17,287 bases of DNA, taken from the NCBI GenBank assembly GCA_016781885.1, contig JADDPM010000033.1, forward strand, positions 1 to 17,287. Direction: 5' to 3'. The position numbers and the translations under genes were made by a program. Every line of letters starts with the position of its first letter. Position 1 is the first letter of the stretch. The notes under the pieces were generated by a model. It ran no database searches and was not told where the DNA came from. It worked only from the letters and a program-made list of their open reading frames with translations. Positions 6,332-13,699 of this stretch are shown in pieces. The DNA is from Rubrobacter sp. (GTDB taxonomy: Bacteria > Actinomycetota > Rubrobacteria > Rubrobacterales > Rubrobacteraceae).

Positions 6332-7300
6332 CTATAAGGGAAGTGTATTATAAGTATAAGCTTTGCTGGCAAGCTCTTCGGCGCGGCGAATGTAGCGGAG
6401 GGTTGTCTTTGGGTCGGCGTGTCCGAGGAACTGTTGGATGACGAGGAGAGGGGCTTCATTTACTGCCATATTGGTGCCGACGGTGTGACGAATGGAGTGC
6501 GGGGAGATGGCCTTGGTTATTCCGGCAGAGTTGGCATACTTCTTGACGATATAGCGGACTGCTCGGGTCGTGAGGGTTTTCTCCCCCCCTCCCTCACGGG
6601 AGACGAAGAGCGGCTTTCGTGCGTCGGCGTGTGAGGTCAGGCTACGGCCAGTAAGAAGTACGTAGCGCTGGACGAGACGCCAGAGATCTGGAGAGATGGG
6701 GACGGCTCGTATCTTCGAGCCTTTTCCTATGACGCGCACTATAACCTGCTCCTCACCTACCTCCCTTACGTCGCCTATCTTGAGGCTCACGATCTCGGCT
6801 TCGCGCAGACCGGCGCCGGCCAACACCGCAAGGAGAACGTAGTCCCGGTAGCTACCGGCGCGAGCGGCGGAGAGCATCCGGCCAAGCTCTTCCTCCGTGA
6901 GGACGTTGTAGGAGGGATCCTGGCCAACCTTCGGGCTCTTCGCAAAGAAGCGCAATGCGTCCGGGCTGACTCCGGTAACCCCGCCCATGTACGTGAAAGT
7001 CAGAAATCTCCTCAAAGCCGCTAACTTCTTGGCCGCCGTGGCCGGCGCATACGTGCCTAGCAAGTGCTCCCTGTATAACGACAGGTCCTCGACCGTTATC
7101 TCTTCCAGTCCACGCCCTGATTCAGTGCCCAGGTTCGTCTCCAGGAACTTCAGAAACATACGTATCTCTGTATTATAAGTTCTTGTGGTCGTAGGGCTGT
7201 TGAGGGTGCGAAGGTATACGGAGAGGAGGCGTTCGGCATCTGGGGGGGAGGTGATAGTAGGCGGGGTGTTTCTCAGAGGTTCTGGGAGGGCCTCGCTCAT
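6332..7300 (-). CDS. XerC/XerD-type tyrosine recombinase
   Basis: This is a site-specific DNA recombinase of the phage-integrase family, 322 residues. The N-terminal SAM-like core-binding domain (about 22-110) has TTRTYNTEIRMFLKFL and a helix-rich ALRRFLTF. The catalytic domain (about 135-315) shows R166 (GAGLREAEI), the beta-hairpin lysine region GKGSK (192-196), H268-x2-R271 (SPHSIRHT), H294 (FLGHAD) and the nucleophile Y303 (TLRYIRR), so the active site is complete. ATG 7300 follows the apt stop by 5 bases with no clear ribosome site, suggesting coupling. No cargo genes, phage genes or att-like direct repeats flank it and it sits at the end of a housekeeping operon, so it is probably a resident Xer-like enzyme rather than a mobile element. 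Whether it is the chromosome-dimer XerC or XerD cannot be decided here. Confidence 0.88.
   Translation of the reverse strand: MSEALPEPLRNTPPTITSPPDAERLLSVYLRTLNSPTTTRTYNTEIRMFLKFLETNLGTESGRGLEEITVEDLSLYREHLLGTYAPATAAKKLAALRRFLTFTYMGGVTGVSPDALRFFAKSPKVGQDPSYNVLTEEELGRMLSAARAGSYRDYVLLAVLAGAGLREAEIVSLKIGDVREVGEEQVIVRVIGKGSKIRAVPISPDLWRLVQRYVLLTGRSLTSHADARKPLFVSREGGGEKTLTTRAVRYIVKKYANSAGITKAISPHSIRHTVGTNMAVNEAPLLVIQQFLGHADPKTTLRYIRRAEELASKAYTYNTLPL
6345..6351 (-). repeat. ATAATAC motif, copy 3 (3' end of recombinase gene)
   Basis: On the coding strand it reads TATAATAC, in the TAT-AAT-AC phase (Tyr-Asn-Thr), five codons before the end of the gene. The preceding coding sequence is C-rich; the change after it is mild because the gene ends. 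Confidence 0.5.
7170..7176 (-). repeat. ATAATAC motif, copy 4 (5' part of recombinase gene)
   Basis: On the coding strand it reads TATAATAC in the TAT-AAT-AC phase (Tyr-Asn-Thr, residues 42-44). On the + strand bases 7081-7140 have 22 C and 12 G, and 7191-7250 have 7 C and 31 G, so the coding strand flips from C-rich to G-rich exactly here. An in-frame ATG (M48) lies about 12 bases downstream. Confidence 0.6.
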
Positions 7301-7305
7301 TGGTT

Positions 7306-7857
7306 CTATTCGTCGCCGTTGTAGGAGATGAGGGCGGTTATATGGTAGGCACTCAGGAGGTCACGGCCACGGAGGAAGGAGAGCTCTATGAGAAAGGCGA
7401 CTCCCGCTACGATGCCGCCAGCGTTCTCGACGAGCTGGCACATTGCGCGGGAGGTGCCGCCGGTGGCCAGAAGGTCGTCGACGACGAGGACGCGAGTCCC
7501 CTCGGTAATGGCGCCGTCGTGGATCTCTAAGGAGTTAGAGCCGTACTCCAGGTCGTAGGAGGCGGAGATGGTCTCTCGGGGGAGCTTGCCGGGCTTGCGA
7601 GCCAGTATGAGACCAGTTCGGGATTTGTAGGCCAGCGCGGTACCGAAGACGAAGCCGCGGGCTTCGGCGGAGAGGATGCGAGAGTACTCTAGCTCCTCGG
7701 TGGCCTGGGCCATCCTGTCCACGGCGGCGCAAAAGGCGGGTCCGTCTTCGATCAGGGGGGTTATATCCTTGAAAGAGACGCCCTTTGCGGGGAAGTCGGG
7801 CACCTCTCGGATGTAGCGTTTTATCTCTTCGAGGGAGGCGTGGGCGCTCTCTGGCAT
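7306..7857 (-). CDS. apt: Adenine phosphoribosyltransferase
   Basis: Apt salvages adenine to AMP using PRPP in the cytoplasm. The 183-residue length is normal. Visible are the N-terminal family signature IREVPDFPAKGVSFKDITPLI (16-36), EARGFVFGTALAY (65-77), the ARKPGKLPRE loop (86-95) and the PRPP-binding motif VLVVDDLLATGGTSRA (123-138). Its ATG shares one base with the upstream stop (TGATG), so it is translationally coupled to the MerR-type regulator gene. It lies 5 bases before the recombinase gene. In other bacteria apt often adjoins relA/spoT. Its placement after garA and ftsR homologues is specific to this operon, and no functional link is obvious beyond co-expression. Confidence 0.96.
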   Translation of the reverse strand: MPESAHASLEEIKRYIREVPDFPAKGVSFKDITPLIEDGPAFCAAVDRMAQATEELEYSRILSAEARGFVFGTALAYKSRTGLILARKPGKLPRETISASYDLEYGSNSLEIHDGAITEGTRVLVVDDLLATGGTSRAMCQLVENAGGIVAGVAFLIELSFLRGRDLLSAYHITALISYNGDE

Positions 7858-8528
7858 CAGGCGAAGCTGTCTATGGCATTAGCCATCATCAACTCCTTGA
7901 GGCGAGAGTCGACGGCGGCGAGGTGGCGGGCCTTGTTCAGGGCGTCCTGGACGCGTTGGTCGTCGCTGCTCCTGAGCTCCGGGTTGAGGATTTGCTTGAA
8001 CATAGCGGCTTCACGCTCGACGGCAGCGAGGATACCGCGCAGGTGGCGCGGTTGGATCGAGAACTTCGACATCTCCAGAGCCATGCGCGCGATCTCGACG
8101 TCGCGTTGGGAGAGCTCTCCGCCCCGGCCGATGACGCCTACGGAGACCAACTCGTCCACGAAGCGCGTCTCAGCCTCTATAGCATCGGCGAGCTCTTCTT
8201 TGGTATAGGTGCGGTCTTCTAGGACGCGAGAGAGATCGCCGCCGGAGTCCCCGCCGACGACCGGCATACCGCCCTCGATGCGCTTCTTTATGACCTTTAG
8301 GGGGAGGTACTCCTTGTCCTGGAGGGTCAGGATGTAGCGGAGCATCTCCACGTCCTGGGGGGAGAAGAGACGATACCCGCCACGCGTGCGGGTCAAGTTG
8401 ATCAAACGCCGACGCTCCAGGTAGCGGACCTTGCTAACGCTGAGAGTTGGGAACTCCTTGCGTAACCGCTCCACTACCTCCCCTATGGTGTAATGATCTT
8501 TCTGCCCGCTATTGTCAGTTATGTCCAA
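7857..8528 (-). CDS. MerR-family regulator, FtsR-like
   Basis: The protein has 223 residues. The N-terminal winged helix-turn-helix of the MerR family is at about 13-86: YTIGEVVERLRKEFP, VRYLERRRLI, then the wing GGYRLFSPQDVEMLRYI. The C-terminal half is helical (AAVEREAAMFKQ) and carries no metal-binding cysteines, so it is not a metal sensor. Length, the long C-terminal domain and the position directly after a GarA-type FHA gene match the actinobacterial group that includes Mycobacterium Rv1828 and corynebacterial FtsR, which activates ftsZ; assignment to that group is inference from synteny and layout. The start is TTG 8528, preceded by GGGAG seven bases upstream, with no better in-frame start that keeps the HTH intact. 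The stop overlaps the apt start by one base. Confidence 0.85.
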   Translation of the reverse strand: MDITDNSGQKDHYTIGEVVERLRKEFPTLSVSKVRYLERRRLINLTRTRGGYRLFSPQDVEMLRYILTLQDKEYLPLKVIKKRIEGGMPVVGGDSGGDLSRVLEDRTYTKEELADAIEAETRFVDELVSVGVIGRGGELSQRDVEIARMALEMSKFSIQPRHLRGILAAVEREAAMFKQILNPELRSSDDQRVQDALNKARHLAAVDSRLKELMMANAIDSFA

Positions 8529-8570
8529 GCCGTTACTCCCATCCTCGCTTAACGCCTCGCGTACGAATAA

Positions 8571-9041
8571 CTACGTGTACACGAACTTGAAGCGGTACTT
8601 TCCTATCTGTATCTCGTCGCCGTTCCTCAGATCTACTGAGTCGACGCGCACCCGATTGACGTAAGTGCCGTTGAGGCTGCCGGCGTCACGTATCCTGAAC
8701 CCCTTCTCGCCCGGCTGCTCGCGCCTGAAGACCTCCGCATGCTCGCGGCTTACGGTTACATCGTCGAGGAAGATGTCGCTCTCCGGGCTCCGGCCGACGG
8801 TGACACGCTCGTCGCCTACATCGTGCATCCTCCTGCCCGCCGTGCCCTCTACCTGGTCGAGTTCGATGAGCGCCGCCCCTTCGGGGTCGTCGTCGTGGGT
8901 CTGGGCAGAGGCTTCCGCCTCCTCGCCGAAGCTAGGGGCGTAGGAGACGGTGGACTGCGAGTAGACGAGCTGGGCTCCGCACTCCGGGCAGAACCTCTGA
9001 TCCGGAGAAACCTCATGGCCGCAGTTGTGACAGCGGTTCAA
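8571..9041 (-). CDS. Zinc-ribbon plus FHA-domain protein, GarA-like
   Basis: The protein has 156 residues and two domains. The N-terminal zinc ribbon has C4-x2-C7 and C18-x2-C21 (CHNCG, CPECG). After an acidic linker, residues 78-156 form an FHA domain that binds phosphothreonine, with GRSPESDIFLDDVTVSREH (G83, R84, S98, H101) and GSLNGTYVN (121-129), nearly the mycobacterial GarA core. GarA binds and inhibits 2-oxoglutarate metabolic enzymes and is controlled by Ser/Thr kinases through an N-terminal ETTS threonine motif. That exact motif is not visible here; QSTVSYAP at 29-36 is the nearest candidate. The start is TTG 9041, preceded by GGGGAGG about 4 bases upstream, overlapping the previous stop as TTGA. 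A 42-base gap separates it from the MerR gene. Confidence 0.88.
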   Translation of the reverse strand: MNRCHNCGHEVSPDQRFCPECGAQLVYSQSTVSYAPSFGEEAEASAQTHDDDPEGAALIELDQVEGTAGRRMHDVGDERVTVGRSPESDIFLDDVTVSREHAEVFRREQPGEKGFRIRDAGSLNGTYVNRVRVDSVDLRNGDEIQIGKYRFKFVYT

Positions 9042-9322
9042 AAGGCCTCCCCGCTCCGGCCCTCACCGTCCATAAGGATACGCGCAAGCTCTTGCGGGGA
9101 GAGCGAAGCCCCGCCGCGCCGGACTAGCTCGGCCCGGATCAGGTCGATCCTGCCCTGTATGACGCGCCGACGGTAGCTTATCGCCCGCTCCTCATCCACC
9201 AACTCCTTCAAAAGCACCCTTAGCTCCTCCTTGGAGACCGATGTAAGATCAGGCTCCTCCTCCCACTCATAACCCTCTCCGGGCTCGTCCCCGCCCCTAT
9301 GTTGATCTTCGTCCATCGTCAT
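9038..9322 (-). CDS. RsiG-like c-di-GMP-responsive anti-sigma factor with a single motif
   Basis: This small helical protein has 94 residues: an acidic, disordered first 28 residues, then a helix pair. DEERAISYRRRVIQGRID (43-60) contains E45-x3-S49-x2-R52-x3-Q56-x3-D60, which exactly matches the c-di-GMP-binding signature of RsiG, the anti-sigma factor of WhiG in Streptomyces. Streptomyces RsiG has two copies in one chain. As I recall, the Rubrobacter radiotolerans protein has one and acts as a homodimer, which fits this protein. It heads the operon rsiG-garA-ftsR-apt-recombinase. A TATACT hexamer (9335 to 9330 on the minus strand) ends 7 bases before ATG 9322, suggesting a leaderless transcript; a GGGGAGG further upstream is too far to act as its ribosome site. 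No WhiG gene is in the window. Confidence 0.85.
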   Translation of the reverse strand: MTMDEDQHRGGDEPGEGYEWEEEPDLTSVSKEELRVLLKELVDEERAISYRRRVIQGRIDLIRAELVRRGGASLSPQELARILMDGEGRSGEAF

Positions 9323-9329
9323 GGCCTGA

Positions 9330-9335
9330 AGTATA
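9330..9335 (-). promoter_or_regulatory. Candidate -10 (TATACT) for the rsiG-garA-ftsR operon
   Basis: On the minus strand TATACT ends 7 bases before the ATG, the spacing of a leaderless start as seen at hflX. The -35 at 17 bases (TGTACT) is poor. The 65-bp gap to the next gene holds nothing else clear. Confidence 0.3.
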
Positions 9336-9387
9336 ACCTCCCCTGAACCTCAAGTACAGTCTTAGGCGCCTCCGTGTCCCATTCTCT

Positions 9388-11904
9388 TTACTCGTCGTCT
9401 ATAAGAGCCTCGACGATCTCCGCGTACTCGGCGACGAGCCCCTCGGAGCTATCCCTCCCGTTGGCTGCCGCGCCGCTCTCCGTCTCGGCGTAGACGTAGA
9501 AGAGAGGGTTGTCCGGGTCCGGCAGCATGAGCACCCAACCGGAATCGAGGTTGAGCTTTACGCCGTCGGTGAGGATAGCGTCCGGGTCGCCGCCGAACTT
9601 CTCGGCGAGGCCCCGCATCACACGCCCCTTTGCCGCCCACGGGCATCCGAGGCACCTCCTCCGCACGTGGCCGAAGACCTCCCCGAAGCGGGCTCTCACG
9701 CCCGACAGCGGCTCCTCGCGAAAGAGCTCAAGGGCCCTCGCGAGCGTCATGAAAGAGTCGGGGGCGGGTAGGAAGGACGGGAATACGTAGCGCCCGTCCG
9801 CGAGCCCCGCGACGTCCGCCCGCGTCTCGGCGGCCTTTATGGCGACGTTGTTGAGGCCTGTGCGGCTCCCTTCTAGAGTCCCGCCGTTCTCCTCTACCAG
9901 CTCCTCGTAGCGTCGGCTGAGGTTTATCGGGAGGACGGCCTTTCTCGGGCGCATGAGCGAGAGGACGCACGCGAGCATCACGTCCGGCGGTACGAACTCT
10001 CCCCGGTCGTCCACGAACTGCACGTCCTCGCCCGTGGGGCCTACTACGGCCCCGAAGGCGGCCCCGACGGTGGGCACGATGCGCCCTACCCTGTCCAGAG
10101 CCTGGGTAAAGCGCGCGCCGGAATCGGAGACGCGGCCGTCCCCTGAGACGTTCGCGTTGGTGAAGCCCTCCATGACCACCGCGTTCACGCCGAGCCTGGA
10201 GAAGACCCGGCTGGCGACCAGCCCGGCGACTCCCCCGGAGAAGTCGACTACCAGGGTTGCGCCGCTCGTCTTCTCCCGGTCGGTGGCTCGTTCGAGGCGT
10301 TCGACATACTGCTCGACCGCGCGGCCCGGGTAGATCAGCTCCCCTATGTCACTCCCGTGAGCCCGGCGATACTCCTCCCGCACGAAGACCTTCTCTATGG
10401 TCCGTTGAGCAGACTCGCTGATCGGGGTGGCGCCGGAGGAGAAGAATAGGACCTCCAGATCGTCCGGATCGTCACCGGCCCGGACGTGCGCCCCGGCTAC
10501 CGACTTGCCCGCAAGGACGTCGTGACGCACCACGCCCGCGTGCGCCGCCCTCAAGTCCCGGACGTTCACACCGGTGCCGAGCAGGGCGCTGGTCATCGCT
10601 CTCTTGGCGACTTGGGCGGAGCGGGAAGAGTCTCGGCCCAGCGTCACTATCGACCCGGGATCGAGCTCGGTGCCGAGCGATGAAGCGAGGCGGATGGTGA
10701 ACTCAGGCGTGAGATCCACGTTGAACTTGCCGGAGACCGCGCCGCCCTTGAACACCGTGCGCAGGCCCATCGTCTCGTAGATCAAGCTCTGGGTAACGTT
10801 CGCCCCGCTCTCGACCGTTTTGTGGGGGAAGACCTTCACGTCCGGGCCGACGGTCGCGCCCTCTCCTACTATTACGTCATCGCCCAGAGCACTGCGTTCC
10901 AGGATTCGAGCCCGCCCCTGGATGTAGGAGTGACGGCCCACGAGAGCGTCCACGAGCTCGGCACCCTCGCCGATGTAAGTCCCTTCGGCGATGACGCTCC
11001 TCTCGACCGAGGCACCCGCGCCTATGACGACGTTGTCCGCGACAACGCAGTACGGGCTGATCCTGGCTCCCTCATCTACCCTGACGTTCTCCCCGATCAC
11101 GACCGGACCCTCTAACTCCTCGTCGTCCACCTGCGCCCGCAGGCCGACGTAGACGTTCTCCCGAAGCCGGGTCCCGGGCGGTCTCGCGTTCTTCATCTTG
11201 CCGTCGAGGACGTCGCGCTGGGCTCTCATGTACTGTTCCAGCGTCCCGATGTCCTCCCAGTAGTCCTCAGTGACGAAGCCGTAGAGCGGCCTGCCCGCCT
11301 CCAGAAGCTCGGGGAAGAGTTCCTTAGAGAAATCGTACTCGCCTTCTGCCGGGATCTCTTTGAGGACCGAAGGCTCGAGAACGTATATGCCGGTGTTGAC
11401 GGTATCGGAGAAAACCTGACCCCAGGCGGGTTTTTCGAGGAAACGCGAGATTCTGCCGTCCTCCTCGGTGATGACGATCCCGAAGTCCAGCGGGTTCTCT
11501 ACACTCTTCAAGACCATCGTCGCCTCGGCGCCCTTCTCGTCGTGGAAATCGAGGACGCGGTTGAGGTCGCAGTCCGTCAGGGCATCGCCGCTGATGACGA
11601 GCGTCCGCTCGCCCGCTAAATGCTCCTCGGCAAGCTTTACAGAGCCCGCGGTGCCCGCCGGGACATCTTCGACAGAGTAGCTAATGTTCATGCCCCACTC
11701 GGAGCCGTCGCCGAAGTAGTCCTGGATCTCTTCTGGCATGAACTGCAGGGTTACGACGACGTCGGTGACGGCGTGTCTCTTCAATAGGTTGACGATGTGC
11801 TCCATGCACGGGACGTTGACGATGGGAATCATCGGTTTCGGCTGGTCGCTCGTGAGCGGCCTGAGCCTCGTCCCCTGTCCCCCCGCCATGATTACCGCCT
11901 TCAT
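9388..11904 (-). CDS. Mannose-1-phosphate guanylyltransferase fused to a degenerate phosphomannomutase-like domain
   Basis: Numbered from the upstream ATG 11922 (844 residues), the nucleotidyltransferase domain spans 7-240 with GGQGTRLRPLT (14-24), catalytic-metal SGDALTDCDL (111-120) and FLEKP (161-165). It probably makes GDP-mannose or another NDP-sugar for wall polysaccharides. Left-handed beta-helix hexapeptide repeats (V/I-IGxxxxV) run from about 255 to 375. A phosphohexomutase-like region follows at 395-820. Its phosphoserine loop reads AHVRAGDDPDD (478-488) with no catalytic serine, the usual DGDxDR metal loop is replaced by GPTGED, and the phosphate site reads PDPDNP. Mutase activity is therefore doubtful, and regulation or binding is likelier. 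I chose ATG 11904 because the protein then starts MKAVIMAGG and overlaps the upstream reading frame as ATGA; ATG 11922 would add six residues. Confidence 0.88.
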   Translation of the reverse strand: MKAVIMAGGQGTRLRPLTSDQPKPMIPIVNVPCMEHIVNLLKRHAVTDVVVTLQFMPEEIQDYFGDGSEWGMNISYSVEDVPAGTAGSVKLAEEHLAGERTLVISGDALTDCDLNRVLDFHDEKGAEATMVLKSVENPLDFGIVITEEDGRISRFLEKPAWGQVFSDTVNTGIYVLEPSVLKEIPAEGEYDFSKELFPELLEAGRPLYGFVTEDYWEDIGTLEQYMRAQRDVLDGKMKNARPPGTRLRENVYVGLRAQVDDEELEGPVVIGENVRVDEGARISPYCVVADNVVIGAGASVERSVIAEGTYIGEGAELVDALVGRHSYIQGRARILERSALGDDVIVGEGATVGPDVKVFPHKTVESGANVTQSLIYETMGLRTVFKGGAVSGKFNVDLTPEFTIRLASSLGTELDPGSIVTLGRDSSRSAQVAKRAMTSALLGTGVNVRDLRAAHAGVVRHDVLAGKSVAGAHVRAGDDPDDLEVLFFSSGATPISESAQRTIEKVFVREEYRRAHGSDIGELIYPGRAVEQYVERLERATDREKTSGATLVVDFSGGVAGLVASRVFSRLGVNAVVMEGFTNANVSGDGRVSDSGARFTQALDRVGRIVPTVGAAFGAVVGPTGEDVQFVDDRGEFVPPDVMLACVLSLMRPRKAVLPINLSRRYEELVEENGGTLEGSRTGLNNVAIKAAETRADVAGLADGRYVFPSFLPAPDSFMTLARALELFREEPLSGVRARFGEVFGHVRRRCLGCPWAAKGRVMRGLAEKFGGDPDAILTDGVKLNLDSGWVLMLPDPDNPLFYVYAETESGAAANGRDSSEGLVAEYAEIVEALIDDE

Positions 11905-12089
11905 CGCCCGGCCCCCGGACATCCGCCCCCGAAGAGCCTTCTTGTAGAGCCTGGATAGAAGACGCCCGTTATGAGCGAGAGCGCCAGACCGATATAGAAC
12001 ATGATCTCTCCTGCTTCCCTGGTTAGTCCAGGTCTGTATATAACCACCACGACGAACGCCACCACGGGCACGTCCGTCGCTGCCTTCCC
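11901..12089 (-). pseudogene. Probable C-terminal remnant of a CDP-alcohol phosphatidyltransferase gene (PgsA-like)
   Basis: On the minus strand an open frame of 62 codons follows a TAA and ends in a TGA that overlaps ATG 11904. It reads GKAATDVPVVAFVVVVIYRPG, then two short polar turns and FYIGLALSLITGVFY with a basic end (STRRLF). Two hydrophobic helices preceded by GKAAT resemble the end of phosphatidylglycerophosphate synthases, which have a GK-x-x-T helix and a final helix near the C-terminus. The catalytic DGxxAR...GxxxDxxxD part is missing; no such motif is visible in the 300 bp upstream. If translated, GTG 12071 would give a 56-residue two-helix membrane protein. A pgsA2 gene lies near garA in Mycobacterium, which supports the idea. 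The family assignment is from pattern memory only. Confidence 0.45.
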
Positions 12090-12391
12090 TTAAACTCTAT
12101 CTTACACTGGAACGTGAGGCTCCTAAAAGCTCCAACGTGTCAGACCAAAGAGTAAAGCCCCGACAGGAGGCCCGGCAAAAGCCTTCGAGCCGCCAGCCTG
12201 ACCTCGCTATTAGCGGTCCCAAAGGGTTCAAGCTAGCCAGAGCGCTAGGGCACGGTCCTACACGAGCGGGACAACCCCAGCACCGCCTGTACCGTGAAGA
12301 GCCACTAAATGATCGGAACTTTCGGCGGCGTGAGCACGTGGCGCGAGCACGTGGTCCTCATAACGCTCACCGGGATCATCACCTGGAGACT
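12090..12391. other. About 300 bp without a recognisable gene
   Basis: This stretch lies between the end of der and the pgsA-like remnant. One minus-strand frame stays open for about 80 codons (12360 to about 12110) but is Arg/Ser/Cys-rich with no domain and no good start. The opposite long frame on the + strand (from 12137) runs antisense through der and is a shadow. I saw no tRNA, no conserved small RNA and no T-tailed terminator. It may be decayed sequence from the missing 5' part of the phosphatidyltransferase gene. It contains a tandem GAGCACGTGG repeat. Confidence 0.5.
12332..12354. repeat. Tandem pair of GAGCACGTGG, 13-bp period
   Basis: Copies at 12332-12341 and 12345-12354 are identical over 10 bp and each contains the palindrome CACGTG. 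They lie 38-60 bases past the der stop. They could be paired operator sites or chance in decayed sequence. Confidence 0.4.
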
Positions 12392-13699
12392 TCAACGGCT
12401 GCTCTTCAGGCGGAGGCGCACGCTCACCCCGTAGAGGCCGTAGCGGTCGCGTATGGCGTTCTCCACGTAGCGCAGGTAGCCGTCGGGGACATCCCTGGGG
12501 CGGGTAGCGAAGAGGGTGAAGCGAGGCGGGGCGACGCCTGTCTGGGTGGCGAAGCGTATCTTTACGTTACCGGGCGGCGGGTTGCGGTCGGTCAGCTCGT
12601 TTATCAGCTCCGCGACCTCGTGCGTGGGGAGCCGCAGGTTGTACGCCTCGTGCAGGCGGGCGGCGAGCGGCATCACGTTCTCCGTGCCCGCCCCGGTCAG
12701 GGCGGAGATTGGGATGGCAGGGGGCTTGAGATCCGTCATCCTGGCGAAGAGGGAGCCTTCGATCTCTTGCAGACGCTCCGGCGAGACCAGGTCTCTCTTG
12801 TTGATTACGATCCCGCACGCCCTCCCCGCCTCCTCGACCTTACTAGCGAGCCTCAAGTCCTCGGCGACGAGCCCCTCGACCGCGTCCACGAGCAACAGCG
12901 AGACGTCCGAGCGGCGTATGGCTCCTTCGGTCTTTAGCGTCGAGTAGTAAGGAACACCTTCAGCCCTGCGCGCGCTCCGGTTGACCCCGGCGGTGTCCAG
13001 AAGGAGAAACCGCTCCCCAGCCCCGACCCCGGGCGCCTCTATCTCGTGGGCCACGGCGTCGGTAGTAGTGCCAGCGACCTCGGAGACTACGGCCCGATCC
13101 GAGCCCAACAAGCGGTTGAGGAGCGTGCTCTTCCCCACGTTCGGCCGTCCGATGACGGCTACGCCCGGGGGACCGGAGCTCTGCTCCTCCGGGCTGGTCT
13201 CCGGCAACAGGGAGACCACGGCGTCCAGGAGATCTCCCGTCCCTATCCCGTGGTTCGCACTGATGGCGTAAGGCTCCCCCTCACCCAGCGAGTAGAACGG
13301 GTAGCGAGCCGTATCGTCGGCGGGGTTGTCCAGCTTGTTGGCGGCCATCACTACCTTCGCGCGCGCCTTTCTGATCTCCCGCGCTATCGCCGCGTCGGCC
13401 TCGGTCACCCCGAGCCGCGCGTCAGCCATATTGATGATAGCGTCCGCCTCCTCGACCGCGATGCGCGCCTGCAACGTCACGAGCGCCTCAAGCCCTCCGC
13501 GCGCGAGCGGCTCCATACCTCCCGTGTCCACGATCAGGAACTCGCGCCCGGCCCACTCGGCCCGGTTGTACGAGCGGTCGCGGGTCGTCCCGGGCTCGTC
13601 GGCGACGACGGCCTGGCGCCGCCCAAGAACCCGGTTCACGAACGTGCTCTTCCCAACGTTCGGCGCCCCGACTATCGCTACCACCGGCAAGCGGCTCAC
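12392..13699 (-). CDS. der: Ribosome biogenesis GTPase Der (EngA)
   Basis: Der is an essential GTPase with two tandem G domains that assists maturation of the 50S subunit. At 435 residues the length is normal. G domain 1 has GAPNVGKST (11-19), the PGTTRD switch (36-41), DTGG (58-61) and NKLD (121-124). G domain 2 has GRPNVGKST (184-192), AGTTTDAV, LDTAG and INKRD. The last 85 or so residues form the KH-like domain with PPPGNVKIRFATQTGVAPPRFTLF and a final LRYVENAIRDRYGLYGVSVRLRLK. The second domain uses NRSARR where most bacteria have a more conserved IRRK, a small departure. The start is GTG 13699 with AAGGAG five bases upstream, overlapping the plsC stop as GTGA. It is the last gene of the scpB-rluB-aroA-cmk-plsC-der series. 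Confidence 0.97.
   Translation of the reverse strand: MSRLPVVAIVGAPNVGKSTFVNRVLGRRQAVVADEPGTTRDRSYNRAEWAGREFLIVDTGGMEPLARGGLEALVTLQARIAVEEADAIINMADARLGVTEADAAIAREIRKARAKVVMAANKLDNPADDTARYPFYSLGEGEPYAISANHGIGTGDLLDAVVSLLPETSPEEQSSGPPGVAVIGRPNVGKSTLLNRLLGSDRAVVSEVAGTTTDAVAHEIEAPGVGAGERFLLLDTAGVNRSARRAEGVPYYSTLKTEGAIRRSDVSLLLVDAVEGLVAEDLRLASKVEEAGRACGIVINKRDLVSPERLQEIEGSLFARMTDLKPPAIPISALTGAGTENVMPLAARLHEAYNLRLPTHEVAELINELTDRNPPPGNVKIRFATQTGVAPPRFTLFATRPRDVPDGYLRYVENAIRDRYGLYGVSVRLRLKSSR

Noticed and set aside
6332..7300. Recombinase gene as part of an integrated mobile element
   Set aside because: No phage or transposition genes, no flanking direct repeats, no tRNA target, and it is coupled to apt in a resident operon.
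12100..12300. Possible tRNA or small RNA (GGTTCAA-like stretches)
   Set aside because: No cloverleaf with consistent acceptor, anticodon and T arms could be built on either strand.
12137..12937. 266-codon + strand open frame
   Set aside because: It runs antisense through der, is His/Arg/Gly-rich without domains, and der is unambiguous; it is a high-GC shadow frame.
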